Below are positions 55,701 to 62,863 of a DNA stretch of 64,000 nt, in pieces (the stretch's first letter is position 1; the number at the start of each line of letters is the position of its first letter). The notes beneath the pieces are model-generated. The model was not told the DNA's origin and did not search any database. It worked only from the letters and a program-made list of their open reading frames with translations. The position numbers and the translations under genes are program-made. Source of the stretch: Actinokineospora fastidiosa (GTDB lineage: Bacteria; Actinomycetota; Actinomycetes; Mycobacteriales; Pseudonocardiaceae); assembly GCF_014648415.1 (NCBI RefSeq), contig NZ_BMRB01000004.1, positions 1 to 64,000 of the forward strand, read 5' to 3'.

Positions 55701-55715
55701 CAGGATCGTCCATAG
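52704..55715 (+). CDS. AfsR/SARP-family regulator with NB-ARC and TPR domains
   Basis: Protein of 1003 residues. An OmpR-like winged helix (about 1-95, GHQKQRHVLAALLVDADRVV) is followed by the BTAD domain (95-245, DLHRFRRLVAQAKA). An NB-ARC ATPase follows with P-loop GMGGVGKTSL near 307 and GLPLAVRIAGARLA, and a TPR-rich C-terminal third. AfsR-like proteins activate secondary metabolism and integrate kinase signals. Start is a GTG with GAGGAGG eight bases upstream. It lies next to a secreted CHAP protein, and far enough from the cyclitol cluster that a link is only possible. Confidence 0.88.
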   Translation: MGAIRFSLLGQIEAWLGSDVVDLGHQKQRHVLAALLVDADRVVPVARVLERVWGEDPPRSAQTTLYSYLSRLRRALPSESECSLIERHPGGYVARIDPDLVDLHRFRRLVAQAKATPRPAAAAEVLEQALGLWRGEPFDGTDSAWFTAQRTTLHREHAVARLDLGDLLLRCGRDADALAVASACAADDPLDERAAGHLALALHRLGRKADALACLDRTRRLLADELGVDPGAALVELRARVLADDPELLRIDSGGGGAEPSAAITWSAPATLPPDVLDFTDRAGQPARLVEQSITGGRVVAVVGMGGVGKTSLVRHVANRVADRFPDGQLWVDLGDAKPGDVLARLLRVLGVPDRAIPADPAERGDVFRTLLRGRTVLIVLDNAMSAQQVYPLLPGTGTCAVLITSRAKPTGAEGVECVELDVFTPDEGVALLTKLVGAQRVAAEPAAAERIVALCGGLPLAVRIAGARLAARRTWRLEHMVAQLRDECRRLDQLAVGDLEVRASLALSYADLAAPARRLLRLLGLIAVPDFPPWVVAVLLELPLDEAVGHAEALVDAHLLTVSEADPVGQYRYRCHDLVRLFAAERAAEEETPDERAHAVERALGGWLAIAERMAEFVPGPCYARISGSAHRPPIDGLVPDLPREWSDAWFDAERPALLAAVRQACRSGLVDLAFDLAGCLEKYFDLRGMYSDWRALNSEVLDVCVAHGHRLGEAVMRRGLLDVTTWIAGGSGEAMGELRMAAVALWELFTELGHDAGAADVAVMHSWSSTAAGRHAEAVATAEAALAMAERACHVGGRARAELALAVAHHDSGEFTAGIRHAERALVHARELGNPRWEATALQFAGIGYREAGEFEVSGRLLDQSLSIARAHRDCYTEVLTLLASARLHLRGDRDRACGDAERALALSRRYRMTHHTAEGLELLGLLALAENRPHDAVTHLEESVALWRTRGWHSYHAAALESLGRAYEQVDPAAARRAFAEARAVRGGAGHVTGAFQDRP

Positions 55716-55792
55716 GTCGTTCAAGCAGGCTCCCCGACCGTTGTCGGTGTTGGTCGACGACGACCAGCCGACAGGAAGGGGATGGAGCAGCG

Positions 55793-56425
55793 ATGTCGAG
55801 GATCACCAAGGTGCTGACGCTCGTCGCGGCGCTGTTCGCGCTCAGCACGAGCGCGTCGACCGCAGCGGTGCAGGGGCAGACGGCGGGCACGGGCCAGACG
55901 CAGGCGGTGAGCGCCGCGGTCCAGGCGGAGGCGTCCCTGCGGAGCAAGATCGTCTCGATCGCTAAGAGCGAGCTGGCGAACAAGTCCCGCAACCGCGAGA
56001 AGGGCGCTAAGAACTGCAACTACTACAGCGGGAAGGTCGGGGGCGGCTCGACGAAGGGCTGCCCGAAGGGGTGGAAGTCCGAGGCGTGGTGCGCGGACTT
56101 CCTGAAGTACGTGTGGAAGCAGGCGGGCGCGTCGACCTCGGGCATCACCCCGGCGGCGGCGAGCCTCTACAAGTACGGCAAGACGAAGAAGACCTGGAAC
56201 CCCGGCAAGAGCATCAAGGGCGTCAAGGTCGGTGACGCGATCGTCTACAACCTGAACAGCAGCGGCACGTGGGCCAGCCACGTCGGCATCGTGACCAAGG
56301 TCAACACCAAGACCGGCAAGATCACGGTGATCTCCGGCAACAGCGGCAAGAACTCGATGTACGTCGCCGAGCGCACGTTCACCCCGGACGGCACCGTCTC
56401 GGGCTACGCGTCGCCCAAGGGCTGA
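55793..56425 (+). CDS. Secreted CHAP-domain amidase-like protein
   Basis: Protein of 210 residues with a signal peptide (VLTLVAALFALSTSAST, cleavage near residue 25). A CHAP-like domain follows: EAWCADFLKYVWKQAG holds the catalytic Cys, ASHVGIVTKV the His and ISGNSGK the third polar residue. Such enzymes cut peptidoglycan cross-bridges or amides outside the cell. Two additional cysteines (KNCNYY, KGCPKGW) may form a disulfide. It starts 77 bases after the SARP gene with GGAG six bases upstream and ends at a strong terminator. Confidence 0.78.
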   Translation: MSRITKVLTLVAALFALSTSASTAAVQGQTAGTGQTQAVSAAVQAEASLRSKIVSIAKSELANKSRNREKGAKNCNYYSGKVGGGSTKGCPKGWKSEAWCADFLKYVWKQAGASTSGITPAAASLYKYGKTKKTWNPGKSIKGVKVGDAIVYNLNSSGTWASHVGIVTKVNTKTGKITVISGNSGKNSMYVAERTFTPDGTVSGYASPKG

Positions 56426-56436
56426 GGCCTCGGTGG

Positions 56437-56471
56437 ATCGGCGTCACGACCTGCCTGGTCGTGACGCCGAT
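56437..56471. terminator. Strong hairpin terminator
   Basis: ATCGGCGTCACGAC (56437-56450) and GTCGTGACGCCGAT (56458-56471) form a perfect 14-base stem with a 7-base loop, followed by TTC. It separates the CHAP gene from the convergent SRPBCC gene. Confidence 0.88.
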
Positions 56472-56522
56472 TTCGCTTGCGCGGTCGCTGCATCCCGCGA
56501 CTGCGGGGGGCAGGCGCGTTGG

Positions 56523-56996
56523 CTAGCGCAGGTTCTCGAAGTAGGGCTTCATGGCCGGGTAGTAGTCGTCAAAGGACGGTTGCGGCGTGCCCTCGCGGGA
56601 GGCGACGAGGAGGTCGAGGTAGTACTCCCAGCCGGGGCCGACCTCGCCGACGGAGTCGACGTTCTCCAGGTGGTGGACCAGCTTCAGCTCCGTCGTGCCG
56701 CCGGTCTCGGTGAGCAGCACCTCCAGGTGCCAGCTGCCTGCTTCGTCGGTCATGGACAGTGCGAGCCTGGTGGGCGCCGCGCACTCCTCGATCTGGGCTT
56801 CGCACCAGGGCGCGCCGTCCTCGAAGCCGAGTTGGACCTTGATGGTGGCGCCCGGTCGGGCCTCGCCCTCCCATGCGCCGAACCAGCGGGCCGTGCGCTC
56901 GGGTTCGGTGACGCTGGCCCACACGTCCTCGGCGGGGGCGCGGAAGGTGCGGGTGAGCACCAGATCGGTGCCGAACAACCTGCCGGTGGGGGTCAT
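56523..56996 (-). CDS. SRPBCC/AHSA1-domain protein
   Basis: Protein of 157 residues of the activator-of-Hsp90-ATPase-1-like START fold (FRAPAEDVWASVTEPERTARWFG at the N-terminus, HHLENVDSVGEVGPGWEYYL in the last third). Function of these is unclear; many bind hydrophobic ligands. It is coupled by ATGA to the ArsR gene in front, a very common pairing in actinobacteria, and is probably repressed by it. Confidence 0.85.
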   Translation of the reverse strand: MTPTGRLFGTDLVLTRTFRAPAEDVWASVTEPERTARWFGAWEGEARPGATIKVQLGFEDGAPWCEAQIEECAAPTRLALSMTDEAGSWHLEVLLTETGGTTELKLVHHLENVDSVGEVGPGWEYYLDLLVASREGTPQPSFDDYYPAMKPYFENLR

Positions 56997-57349
56997 GCCG
57001 TGTTCTCCTCGGGAAGCTCTGGGCTGGCGCGCCGGTCCCGGCGCGTGCGGTGGACCTCGGTCTCCAGCGCGTCGAGCCGCCGCTCCCACTCCGGCGGCGT
57101 GCCGAACCGCGCGATCCACTCGGCGATGTCGGCCAGCGGCGCGGCGTCGAGGGCGTAGACGCGCTGCCTGCCGACGGCGTCGTCGCGCACCAGCCCGCTC
57201 TCCCTGAGCACCCGCAGATGCCGCGACACCGCGGGCCTGCTGATCGCGAAGCGCTCGGCGATCGCGCCCGCGGGCATGGGGCCGTGCCGCAACATCTCCA
57301 GGATGTCCCGGCGCACGGGGTCGGCGATCGCGCTGGCCACGAGGTCCAC
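56993..57349 (-). CDS. ArsR-family transcriptional repressor
   Basis: Protein of 118 residues with a winged helix-turn-helix (IAERFAISRPAVSRHLRVLRES), a short C-terminal dimerisation helix and no metal-binding cysteines. It is the ArsR subgroup paired with AHSA1-type genes. The GTG lies about 8 bases from a perfect palindrome that overlaps its probable -10 element, which implies autorepression and a near-leaderless transcript. Confidence 0.87.
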   Translation of the reverse strand: MDLVASAIADPVRRDILEMLRHGPMPAGAIAERFAISRPAVSRHLRVLRESGLVRDDAVGRQRVYALDAAPLADIAEWIARFGTPPEWERRLDALETEVHRTRRDRRASPELPEENTA

Positions 57350-57356
57350 GACAGAA

Positions 57357-57376
57357 GCGTAACCTACTGGTTACGC
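57357..57376 (-). promoter_or_regulatory. Palindromic operator over the ArsR promoter
   Basis: GCGTAACC and GGTTACGC form a perfect 8-base inverted repeat with a TACT spacer. On the minus strand TAGGTT within it is a good -10 hexamer 11 bases before the GTG start of the ArsR gene, so a bound repressor would block transcription. Confidence 0.65.
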
Positions 57377-57399
57377 GTCATCAAGGTGCCACTGCGCGG

Positions 57400-57640
57400 T
57401 CGTGGCATTAGGCGCCATCAACGGGCGGCGATAGCGGGGAGTCCCGTGCGCGGACAGGTCCCCGCCCCGCAGGTCGGCCCGGGAGAAGCCGCGCAGTGCA
57501 GCCACGCGTCGGCCAGGTCGACCCGGTGCAGGGTGGCGCCCGCATGTCGACCACGCTCCCGAGGAGCGCGGTCTGCGTGTCGTGCCACGACTTGGCGGTG
57601 TCGAATTCCTGTGCCCCGCCCTTTCCCAGGCCCCAGACCG
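57400..57640 (-). pseudogene. Remnant resembling a pentapeptide-repeat protein
   Basis: Two minus-strand frames carry parts of a pentapeptide-like pattern: ATLHRVDLADAWL in one and GFSRADLRGGDLSA in another. Joining them needs a frameshift, and no start codon with a ribosome-binding site is present. It may be a decayed pentapeptide-repeat gene. The gap from 57377 to 57653 holds nothing else. Confidence 0.25.
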
Positions 57641-57653
57641 CGATTGTCGGGCC

Positions 57654-58505
57654 TCAGAACAGGGTGGCGGGTTCGACCGGCTCTGGTTCGGGCAGTGCGG
57701 CGAGGGCGGGCACCAGCGCTCGGACGTCGTCGTGGAAGCGGCGGGCGAGTGCGGGGGCGTCGTCGTTGTCGGGGGTGTGGAGGAAGATCGTCGGGGAACG
57801 GCCCTCGCGCAGCCATTCGGCGACCACCTCGGTCCACGGCTGCCACCCGTCGGCGGTGACCTCGGCGCAATCACGGCCCAGGTAGCGGACGATGGGGCGG
57901 TCGGTCAGTGCGCGGGTGCGCCTCGGCAGCCGGGGTTTCTTGGTCCAGGCATCCTGCTCGGCCTCGCTGGTCGGCGGGTTCTGGAAGAAGACGGTGGTGT
58001 CGAACGGAACCCATTCGGCGTTCGCGTGGGCGAGGACCTTCTCCAGCAGCGATGTCGAGTCAGCGTCAGTGAAGAACCTGGGGTGGCGCACTTCCACGGC
58101 GCGCTGGCGGTCGGCCGGGAGCCTGCGCAGGAAGCGGCCGAGGGTGTCGACGTCCGGTGGGCCGAACGAGCCCGGCAGTTGGGTCCACAGGACCGCCCGG
58201 TCGCCCAGGGGCTCGATCGCGTCCAGGAACGCCCGCATCTCGACCTCGACCCCGGCGAGCCTGCGCTCGTGGGTGACGACCTTGGGCAGCTTGAGCACGA
58301 ACCGGAACTCCGGACCGGTCTGCTGCGCCCACGTCGCGACGGTGGTCCGGGAGGGAGTCGCGTAGAACGTGGTGTTGCCTTCCACGGCGTTGCACCAGCC
58401 CGCGTAGGCCCGCAAACGCTCCTTGGCAGGCGTCGACTGCGGCATGAACCGCCCGGGCCACGCCTTGTGGGTCCACATCGCGCAACCGACGTTGAGACGT
58501 GCCAC
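57654..58505 (-). CDS. DUF72 family protein
   Basis: TIM-barrel protein of 283 residues. It begins NVGCAMWTHKAWPGRFMP and has NAVEGNTTFYATPS, FVLKLPKVVTHERRL, AVEVRHPRFF and a late TIFLHTPDNDDAP, all DUF72 landmarks (YecE type). Biochemical function is not established. A near-perfect GGAGGTGA precedes the GTG. It is monocistronic between the ArsR pair and the ECF41-linked operon. Confidence 0.85.
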   Translation of the reverse strand: MARLNVGCAMWTHKAWPGRFMPQSTPAKERLRAYAGWCNAVEGNTTFYATPSRTTVATWAQQTGPEFRFVLKLPKVVTHERRLAGVEVEMRAFLDAIEPLGDRAVLWTQLPGSFGPPDVDTLGRFLRRLPADRQRAVEVRHPRFFTDADSTSLLEKVLAHANAEWVPFDTTVFFQNPPTSEAEQDAWTKKPRLPRRTRALTDRPIVRYLGRDCAEVTADGWQPWTEVVAEWLREGRSPTIFLHTPDNDDAPALARRFHDDVRALVPALAALPEPEPVEPATLF

Positions 58506-58645
58506 TTCTCACCTCCCATCGAACGTGATCAGCTTACTGCGGCCCAGGTCCGGCGGCAGAAGCGAACGTCGCCGCCCTCCCCGCTCGCAGGCGACGAGCC
58601 GGAGGGGACGAGGCGCGGTCGCGTCCTCGTCCCCTCGTCGGCTCG

Positions 58646-59119
58646 CTACCTCCACTGCTCCGCCGGGGCGACACCGGGCAGCGGCTTGCCGATCAGGGCC
58701 AGCGGGATGAAGAAGCCGACCTGCCCGATCGCCATGGCGAGCGTGGCGAGCGCCTTGTCGTCGTAGTGCTCGGACGCCTTCGCGTAGAGGGCGTCGGGGA
58801 CGCGCTCGCCGTCCGGGTTCGGGGTCAGGACGGCCTCGACGAGTTCCAGCGCGACCCGCTCGGCCTCGGTGAAGTAGGGGGCGTCCCGCCAGGACGCCAC
58901 GGCGGTGACGCGCTCGTCGGTCTCGCCCGCCTTGCGCAGGTTGCCGGTGTGCAGGACGGTCAGATAGGTGTTTCCGACGATCTGCCCCGCGCGCAGCTGC
59001 ACCAGGCTGACAGTGGTTCGAGGGATCGAGCCGTTGCCGGTGGCCTCGAACAGCGCGCCCGCGACCTTCCCCAGCTCCGGGACGAGCTTGGCGGGATTGG
59101 GGAGACGGGACTCGGTCAT
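58646..59119 (-). CDS. Carboxymuconolactone-decarboxylase-family protein lacking CxxC
   Basis: Protein of 157 residues of the AhpD/CMD fold. LVQLRAGQIVGNTYLTVLHTGNLRK-type helix is present in pieces (LRAGQIVGNTYL, LHTGNL). The two redox cysteines usual at this site (GCxYC) are replaced by Asn50 and Leu53, while the His is kept. It would not act as a thiol peroxidase. CMD proteins are the classic targets of ECF41 sigma factors. It is the last gene of the operon headed by the serine hydrolase. AGGAAAGGA precedes the ATG. Confidence 0.8.
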   Translation of the reverse strand: MTESRLPNPAKLVPELGKVAGALFEATGNGSIPRTTVSLVQLRAGQIVGNTYLTVLHTGNLRKAGETDERVTAVASWRDAPYFTEAERVALELVEAVLTPNPDGERVPDALYAKASEHYDDKALATLAMAIGQVGFFIPLALIGKPLPGVAPAEQWR

Positions 59120-59148
59120 GGGAGTTTCCTTTCCTGGTTTCGGTGTTC

Positions 59149-60561
59149 TCACTGCACTGACGGTTGGGGCGCCGCGGATGTGACCGGTGTGGGGGACTGG
59201 GTTCGCGGCCGGAGCAGGACCACGGCGGCGACGATCGCGACCAGGTAGAACCCGCCCGCGCCGAGCAGACCGGTCGTGTAGCCGTCGGTCATGGCGTCCC
59301 TTGTGGCCGCGCCCGCGGCGCCTGCGATGCCCGCCAGGACCGCCAGGCCCAGCGCGCCGCCGATCTGCTGGCTGGTGTTGACGAGCCCCGACGCGATGCC
59401 GGAGTCCTGGGCGGCGACGCCCTGCACGCCGCTGATCGTGGCCGCGACGAAGCCGATGCCCAGGCCGATCCCGGCGACCAGTTGGGCGGGCAGCAGGGTG
59501 GCCAGGGCGTTCTGGTCCGGGGTGAGCAGGCTGAACCAGCCCATCGCGACGGCCGCCACCGCCAGGCCGGACGCCAGGGTGGTCCGGGCGGAGGTCCGGG
59601 CCCGCAGCCGGGGCCCGACCATGCCGGAGCCGATCCCGATGCCGATCGCGAACGGCAGGTACGCCAACCCGGTGATCATGGGCGGGTAGCCCTTGATCGA
59701 CTGCATGTAGAGCGTGAGGAAGTAGAACGTGGCCAGCTGGCCCGCGCCCATGAGCAGCATGACCAGGTTCGCGCCGAGCCTGCCCGGGTCGGCGAGCAAT
59801 CCCGCGGGCAGCATCGGGTCGCGGCCGCGGCGCTGGATGACGGTGAACGCGACGGCCAGCGCCACGCCCGCCGCGCCGAAGGCCAGGGTCTGCCCGTCGA
59901 GGCCGTCGGACCCGGCCCGGTTGATCGCGTAGACCAGCGAGCCGAGCGCGAGGGTCGCGGTGACCGCGCCCAGCAGGTCGATGCCCCCGCGCTGCCGGGT
60001 GCCCGGGACCACCACGAGGGTGCCGACGAGCAGCAGGACGGCGAAGGGGACGTTGACGAACATGATCCACCGCCAGCCCAGGTACTCGGTCAGCGCGCCG
60101 CCGAGCAGCAGGCCGACCACCGCGCCCAGGCCGCCCATCGCGCCGTACACGCCCAGCGCCCGGTTGCGCGCCGGTCCGGCGGGGAAGGTGTCGGCGAGCA
60201 GGGACAGCGCGGCCGGGGCGATGAGGGCGCCGCCGATGCCCTGCAGCACGCGCGCGGCGATCATCATGCCGCCGTTCTGCGCCACGCCGCCCAGCACGGA
60301 GGCGGCCAGGAACACCACCAGTCCGACGCGGAACAGCCTGCGGCGGCCGAGCAGGTCGCCCGCGCGCCCGCCCGCGAGCAGCAGGCCGCCGAACGCCAGC
60401 GCGTACGCGGTCAGGATCCAGTCCAGATCGGTCTCGGCCATGCCCAGGCCCGTCCCGATGGCGGGCAGGCCGACGGTCACGATCGTGCCGTCCATCACGA
60501 TCAGCAGCTGCGCGGCGGCGATCACCAGCAGCGCCAGGCTGGGACGGGGTTGTGCGGTCAT
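59149..60561 (-). CDS. MFS transporter, DHA2 (EmrB/QacA) type
   Basis: Efflux carrier of about 470 residues with 14 hydrophobic segments. Conserved features are LLIVMDGTIVTVGLPAIG in helix 1, a GDLLGRRRLF loop after helix 2 and a PxG-type GLLLGGALTEYLGWRWIMF motif around helix 5. It probably exports a drug or organic toxicant. The chosen ATG has GAGGAGG seven bases upstream; an ATG 15 bases earlier is possible. It lies 11 bases after the serine hydrolase gene and 29 before the CMD-family gene. Confidence 0.88.
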   Translation of the reverse strand: MTAQPRPSLALLVIAAAQLLIVMDGTIVTVGLPAIGTGLGMAETDLDWILTAYALAFGGLLLAGGRAGDLLGRRRLFRVGLVVFLAASVLGGVAQNGGMMIAARVLQGIGGALIAPAALSLLADTFPAGPARNRALGVYGAMGGLGAVVGLLLGGALTEYLGWRWIMFVNVPFAVLLLVGTLVVVPGTRQRGGIDLLGAVTATLALGSLVYAINRAGSDGLDGQTLAFGAAGVALAVAFTVIQRRGRDPMLPAGLLADPGRLGANLVMLLMGAGQLATFYFLTLYMQSIKGYPPMITGLAYLPFAIGIGIGSGMVGPRLRARTSARTTLASGLAVAAVAMGWFSLLTPDQNALATLLPAQLVAGIGLGIGFVAATISGVQGVAAQDSGIASGLVNTSQQIGGALGLAVLAGIAGAAGAATRDAMTDGYTTGLLGAGGFYLVAIVAAVVLLRPRTQSPTPVTSAAPQPSVQ

Positions 60562-60572
60562 GGTGGACCTCC

Positions 60573-61712
60573 TCATGCCGCGCAGGCGGCGCGGTGGACC
60601 GCGGCGACGAGCCGGCCGTGTTCGGGGTAGGACCAGTCGAAGGAGAAACGGCGGCGGGTGTAGCCGAAGGCGATGCCGCCCAGCGGGTCGGCGAACGACT
60701 CCGCGCCAGCGGATCCGTTGTGCCCGAACGCGTTCGCGCTCAGCATCGGGTAGCGCAGGCCCTTGGCCTGGAAGCCCAGTGCGTACTGGCCCGCGTCGCC
60801 GGTGACCAGGTCGCGGCCGGTGGAGTGGAGCATGGCGAACTCGCCGAGGGTGTCGGGCTTGAGCAGCGGGGACTGGCCGTCCAGCCCGAAGACGGCGGCG
60901 GTGTACAGCGCGGCCAGCGCCCGGGCGTTGCCCACACCACCGGCGGAGGCCTGGCCGAGCGCGCGCACGCGCCGGGTGTTGATGAAGGCCACCTGGTCCA
61001 GCGGCGGGGTGGAGTTGAGGCCGTAGCCGACCCCGGTGACGCTGTTCGGGCCCGGGACGTCCGCCCAGAACGCCGCGAGCTCCTCCGGGCTCGCCAGCCC
61101 CGGCAGCACCTCCCGGTACCGGTCCTCCAGCGCCTCCGGCAGCCCGAGGTACAGGTCAAGCCCGTGCGGCGCGCGCACCCGCTCCTCGAAATGCTCCTGG
61201 AGCGACCGGCCGGTCGCCCTGCGGACCACCTCGCCGACCATCGCGAAGGTCACGAACGCGCCGTAGCCGTAGGCCGAGCCGGGCCGCCAGTACGGCCGCT
61301 GCCCGGCCAACCGCCGCGCGATCACCCGGTCGTCGGCCAGTTCCGCGGCGGTCAGTCCGCCGTCGACGCCGATCACGCCGGAACGGTGGGTGAGGACGTC
61401 CCGCAGCGTGATCCGGTCCTTGCCCGCGGTGGCAAACTCCGGCCACCAGTGGGCGACGGGCTGGTCCAGGTCCACCGCGCCGTCCTGCACCAGGAGTGCC
61501 ACGACCAGGGTCGCGGCGCCCTTTGTCGCGGAGTAGACCCCGGTCAGCGTGTCGCCGGTCACCCCGTCGCCCGCCCACAGGTCGACCACCCTGCGGCCTC
61601 CCGCGTACACCGCCAACTGGGCGCCGGACTCCCAGTCGACCGCGGCGGCGAATTCCTCGCGCACCGGCTCGAATCCGTCGGCCACCGTGCCCTGAACCTC
61701 GCTGATGTCCAT
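60573..61712 (-). CDS. Beta-lactamase-family serine hydrolase
   Basis: Protein of 379 residues of the class C beta-lactamase/esterase fold. SATK (catalytic Ser and Lys), YGYG in place of YxN, and the terminal FGHNGSAG block replace the usual HTG motif. No signal peptide is present, so it is cytosolic and more likely an esterase (EstB-like) than a resistance enzyme. It is the first gene of an operon with an MFS and a CMD-family gene, directly behind an ECF41-type promoter. Confidence 0.85.
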   Translation of the reverse strand: MDISEVQGTVADGFEPVREEFAAAVDWESGAQLAVYAGGRRVVDLWAGDGVTGDTLTGVYSATKGAATLVVALLVQDGAVDLDQPVAHWWPEFATAGKDRITLRDVLTHRSGVIGVDGGLTAAELADDRVIARRLAGQRPYWRPGSAYGYGAFVTFAMVGEVVRRATGRSLQEHFEERVRAPHGLDLYLGLPEALEDRYREVLPGLASPEELAAFWADVPGPNSVTGVGYGLNSTPPLDQVAFINTRRVRALGQASAGGVGNARALAALYTAAVFGLDGQSPLLKPDTLGEFAMLHSTGRDLVTGDAGQYALGFQAKGLRYPMLSANAFGHNGSAGAESFADPLGGIAFGYTRRRFSFDWSYPEHGRLVAAVHRAACAA

Positions 61713-61760
61713 GCTTTTGCGCTGCTTCCGATCGTCGTGTTACCGATTTGTCGGAGGCAT

Positions 61761-61787
61761 GACGCATGGGCCGCCGAGAGTGTGACC
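61761..61787 (-). promoter_or_regulatory. ECF41-type promoter of the hydrolase/MFS/CMD operon
   Basis: On the minus strand GGTCACA (61787-61781) is followed after exactly 16 bases by CGTC (61764-61761), about 49 bases before the serine hydrolase ATG. It matches the known ECF41 consensus TGTCACA-N16-CGTC at all but the first base. Confidence 0.8.
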
Positions 61788-61797
61788 ACCGCGCGGC

Positions 61798-61824
61798 GGT
61801 CACATCGGGGACCTTCCGTTCGTC
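61798..61824 (+). promoter_or_regulatory. ECF41-type promoter of the sigma factor gene
   Basis: GGTCACA (61798-61804), a 16-base spacer and CGTC (61821-61824) lie about 30 bases before the sigma factor ATG. It has the same deviation (G for the first T) as the divergent promoter, so the two form a symmetric pair with -35 boxes 10 bases apart. Confidence 0.8.
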
Positions 61825-61855
61825 ATGGGTACGACCGTCGAGACGAAGGACGACC

Positions 61856-62737
61856 ATGAACGAACACGACTTCCTGGCCCAGCGGTTCGAGGAGCACCGC
61901 GCCCACCTGCGCGCGGTGGCCTACCGGATGCTCGGCTCCCTGGCCGAGGCCGACGACGCCGTGCAGGACGCCTGGCTGCGCCTGGCGCGGTCCGAGGCCG
62001 AGGACATCGACAACCTCGGCGGCTGGCTGACCACCGTCGTCGGCCGCGTCTGCCTGGACATGCTGCGCTCCCGCCGACTCCGCCGGGAGGACCCGCTGGA
62101 GGCCCGCCTGCCGGACCCGGTCGTCACCGACGACGATCCCGAGCAGCAGGCGCTGATCGCCGACTCGGTCGGCCTGGCCCTGCTGGTGGTGCTGGAGTCG
62201 CTGAACCCGGCCGAACGGCTGGCCTTCGTCCTGCACGACCTGTTCGGCATGCCGTTCGAGCAGATCGCCCCGATCATGAACCGCACCCCGGTCGCGGCCA
62301 GGAAGCTCGCCAGCCGCGCCCGCCAGCGCGTCCAGGGCGCGACCCCCACCCCGGACCCCGACCCGGCCACCCAGCGCCGCGTCGTCGACGCCTTCCTCAC
62401 CGCGGCCCGCGGCGGCGACCTCACCGCCCTCATGGCCGTCCTCGACCCCGACGTCACGCTGCGCGCCGACGGCGGCAAGGCCCTCCCCGGCGGCATGCGC
62501 GTCCTGCACGGCGCCGAGGCCGTGGCGGGACAGCTGGCCACCTTCCAGCGCATGGCCACCATCTCGACCGTCCGCCCCGCACTCGTCAACGGCGCCGCGG
62601 GCCTGGTCAACACCATCGACGGCGACCTCATCTCGATCATGAGCTTCACGGTCGCCGACGGCCGGATCGCCGCGATCGACATCCTCTCCGACCCGGACCG
62701 CCTCGCTCAGCTCGACCTCAGCGACCTGGAGGTCTGA
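61856..62737 (+). CDS. ECF41-family RNA polymerase sigma factor (SigJ-like)
   Basis: Protein of 293 residues. Sigma region 2 (MLGSLAEADDAVQDAWLRL) and region 4 (ERLAFVLHDLFGMPFEQIA) occupy the first 160. An RLPDP stretch between them corresponds to the ECF41 WLPEP motif. The C-terminal SnoaL-like domain contains ADGGKALPGG, corresponding to the DGGGK motif. ECF41 factors have no anti-sigma protein; the C-terminal domain controls activity. The gene is divergent from a hydrolase/MFS/CMD operon, the standard ECF41 target set. GAAGGA precedes the ATG. Confidence 0.9.
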   Translation: MNEHDFLAQRFEEHRAHLRAVAYRMLGSLAEADDAVQDAWLRLARSEAEDIDNLGGWLTTVVGRVCLDMLRSRRLRREDPLEARLPDPVVTDDDPEQQALIADSVGLALLVVLESLNPAERLAFVLHDLFGMPFEQIAPIMNRTPVAARKLASRARQRVQGATPTPDPDPATQRRVVDAFLTAARGGDLTALMAVLDPDVTLRADGGKALPGGMRVLHGAEAVAGQLATFQRMATISTVRPALVNGAAGLVNTIDGDLISIMSFTVADGRIAAIDILSDPDRLAQLDLSDLEV

Positions 62738-62863
62738 CGGGCTTGGCGGGTGCGGCGCGATGGTCTTCGTGTTCGAGGCCTAGTCCAGAACGGGCGGTTG
62801 GTTGACGCCGCGTCCGCTACCTTCTGTTCGTGGCTGTCGCTCGGCCTGGTCCTGGAGGTTCGT

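Noticed and set aside
52656-55724. 1022-codon frame antisense to the SARP gene
   Set aside because: Composition is Arg/Gln/His/Gly-rich without domains, a normal antisense shadow in high-GC DNA; the plus strand encodes clear SARP domains.
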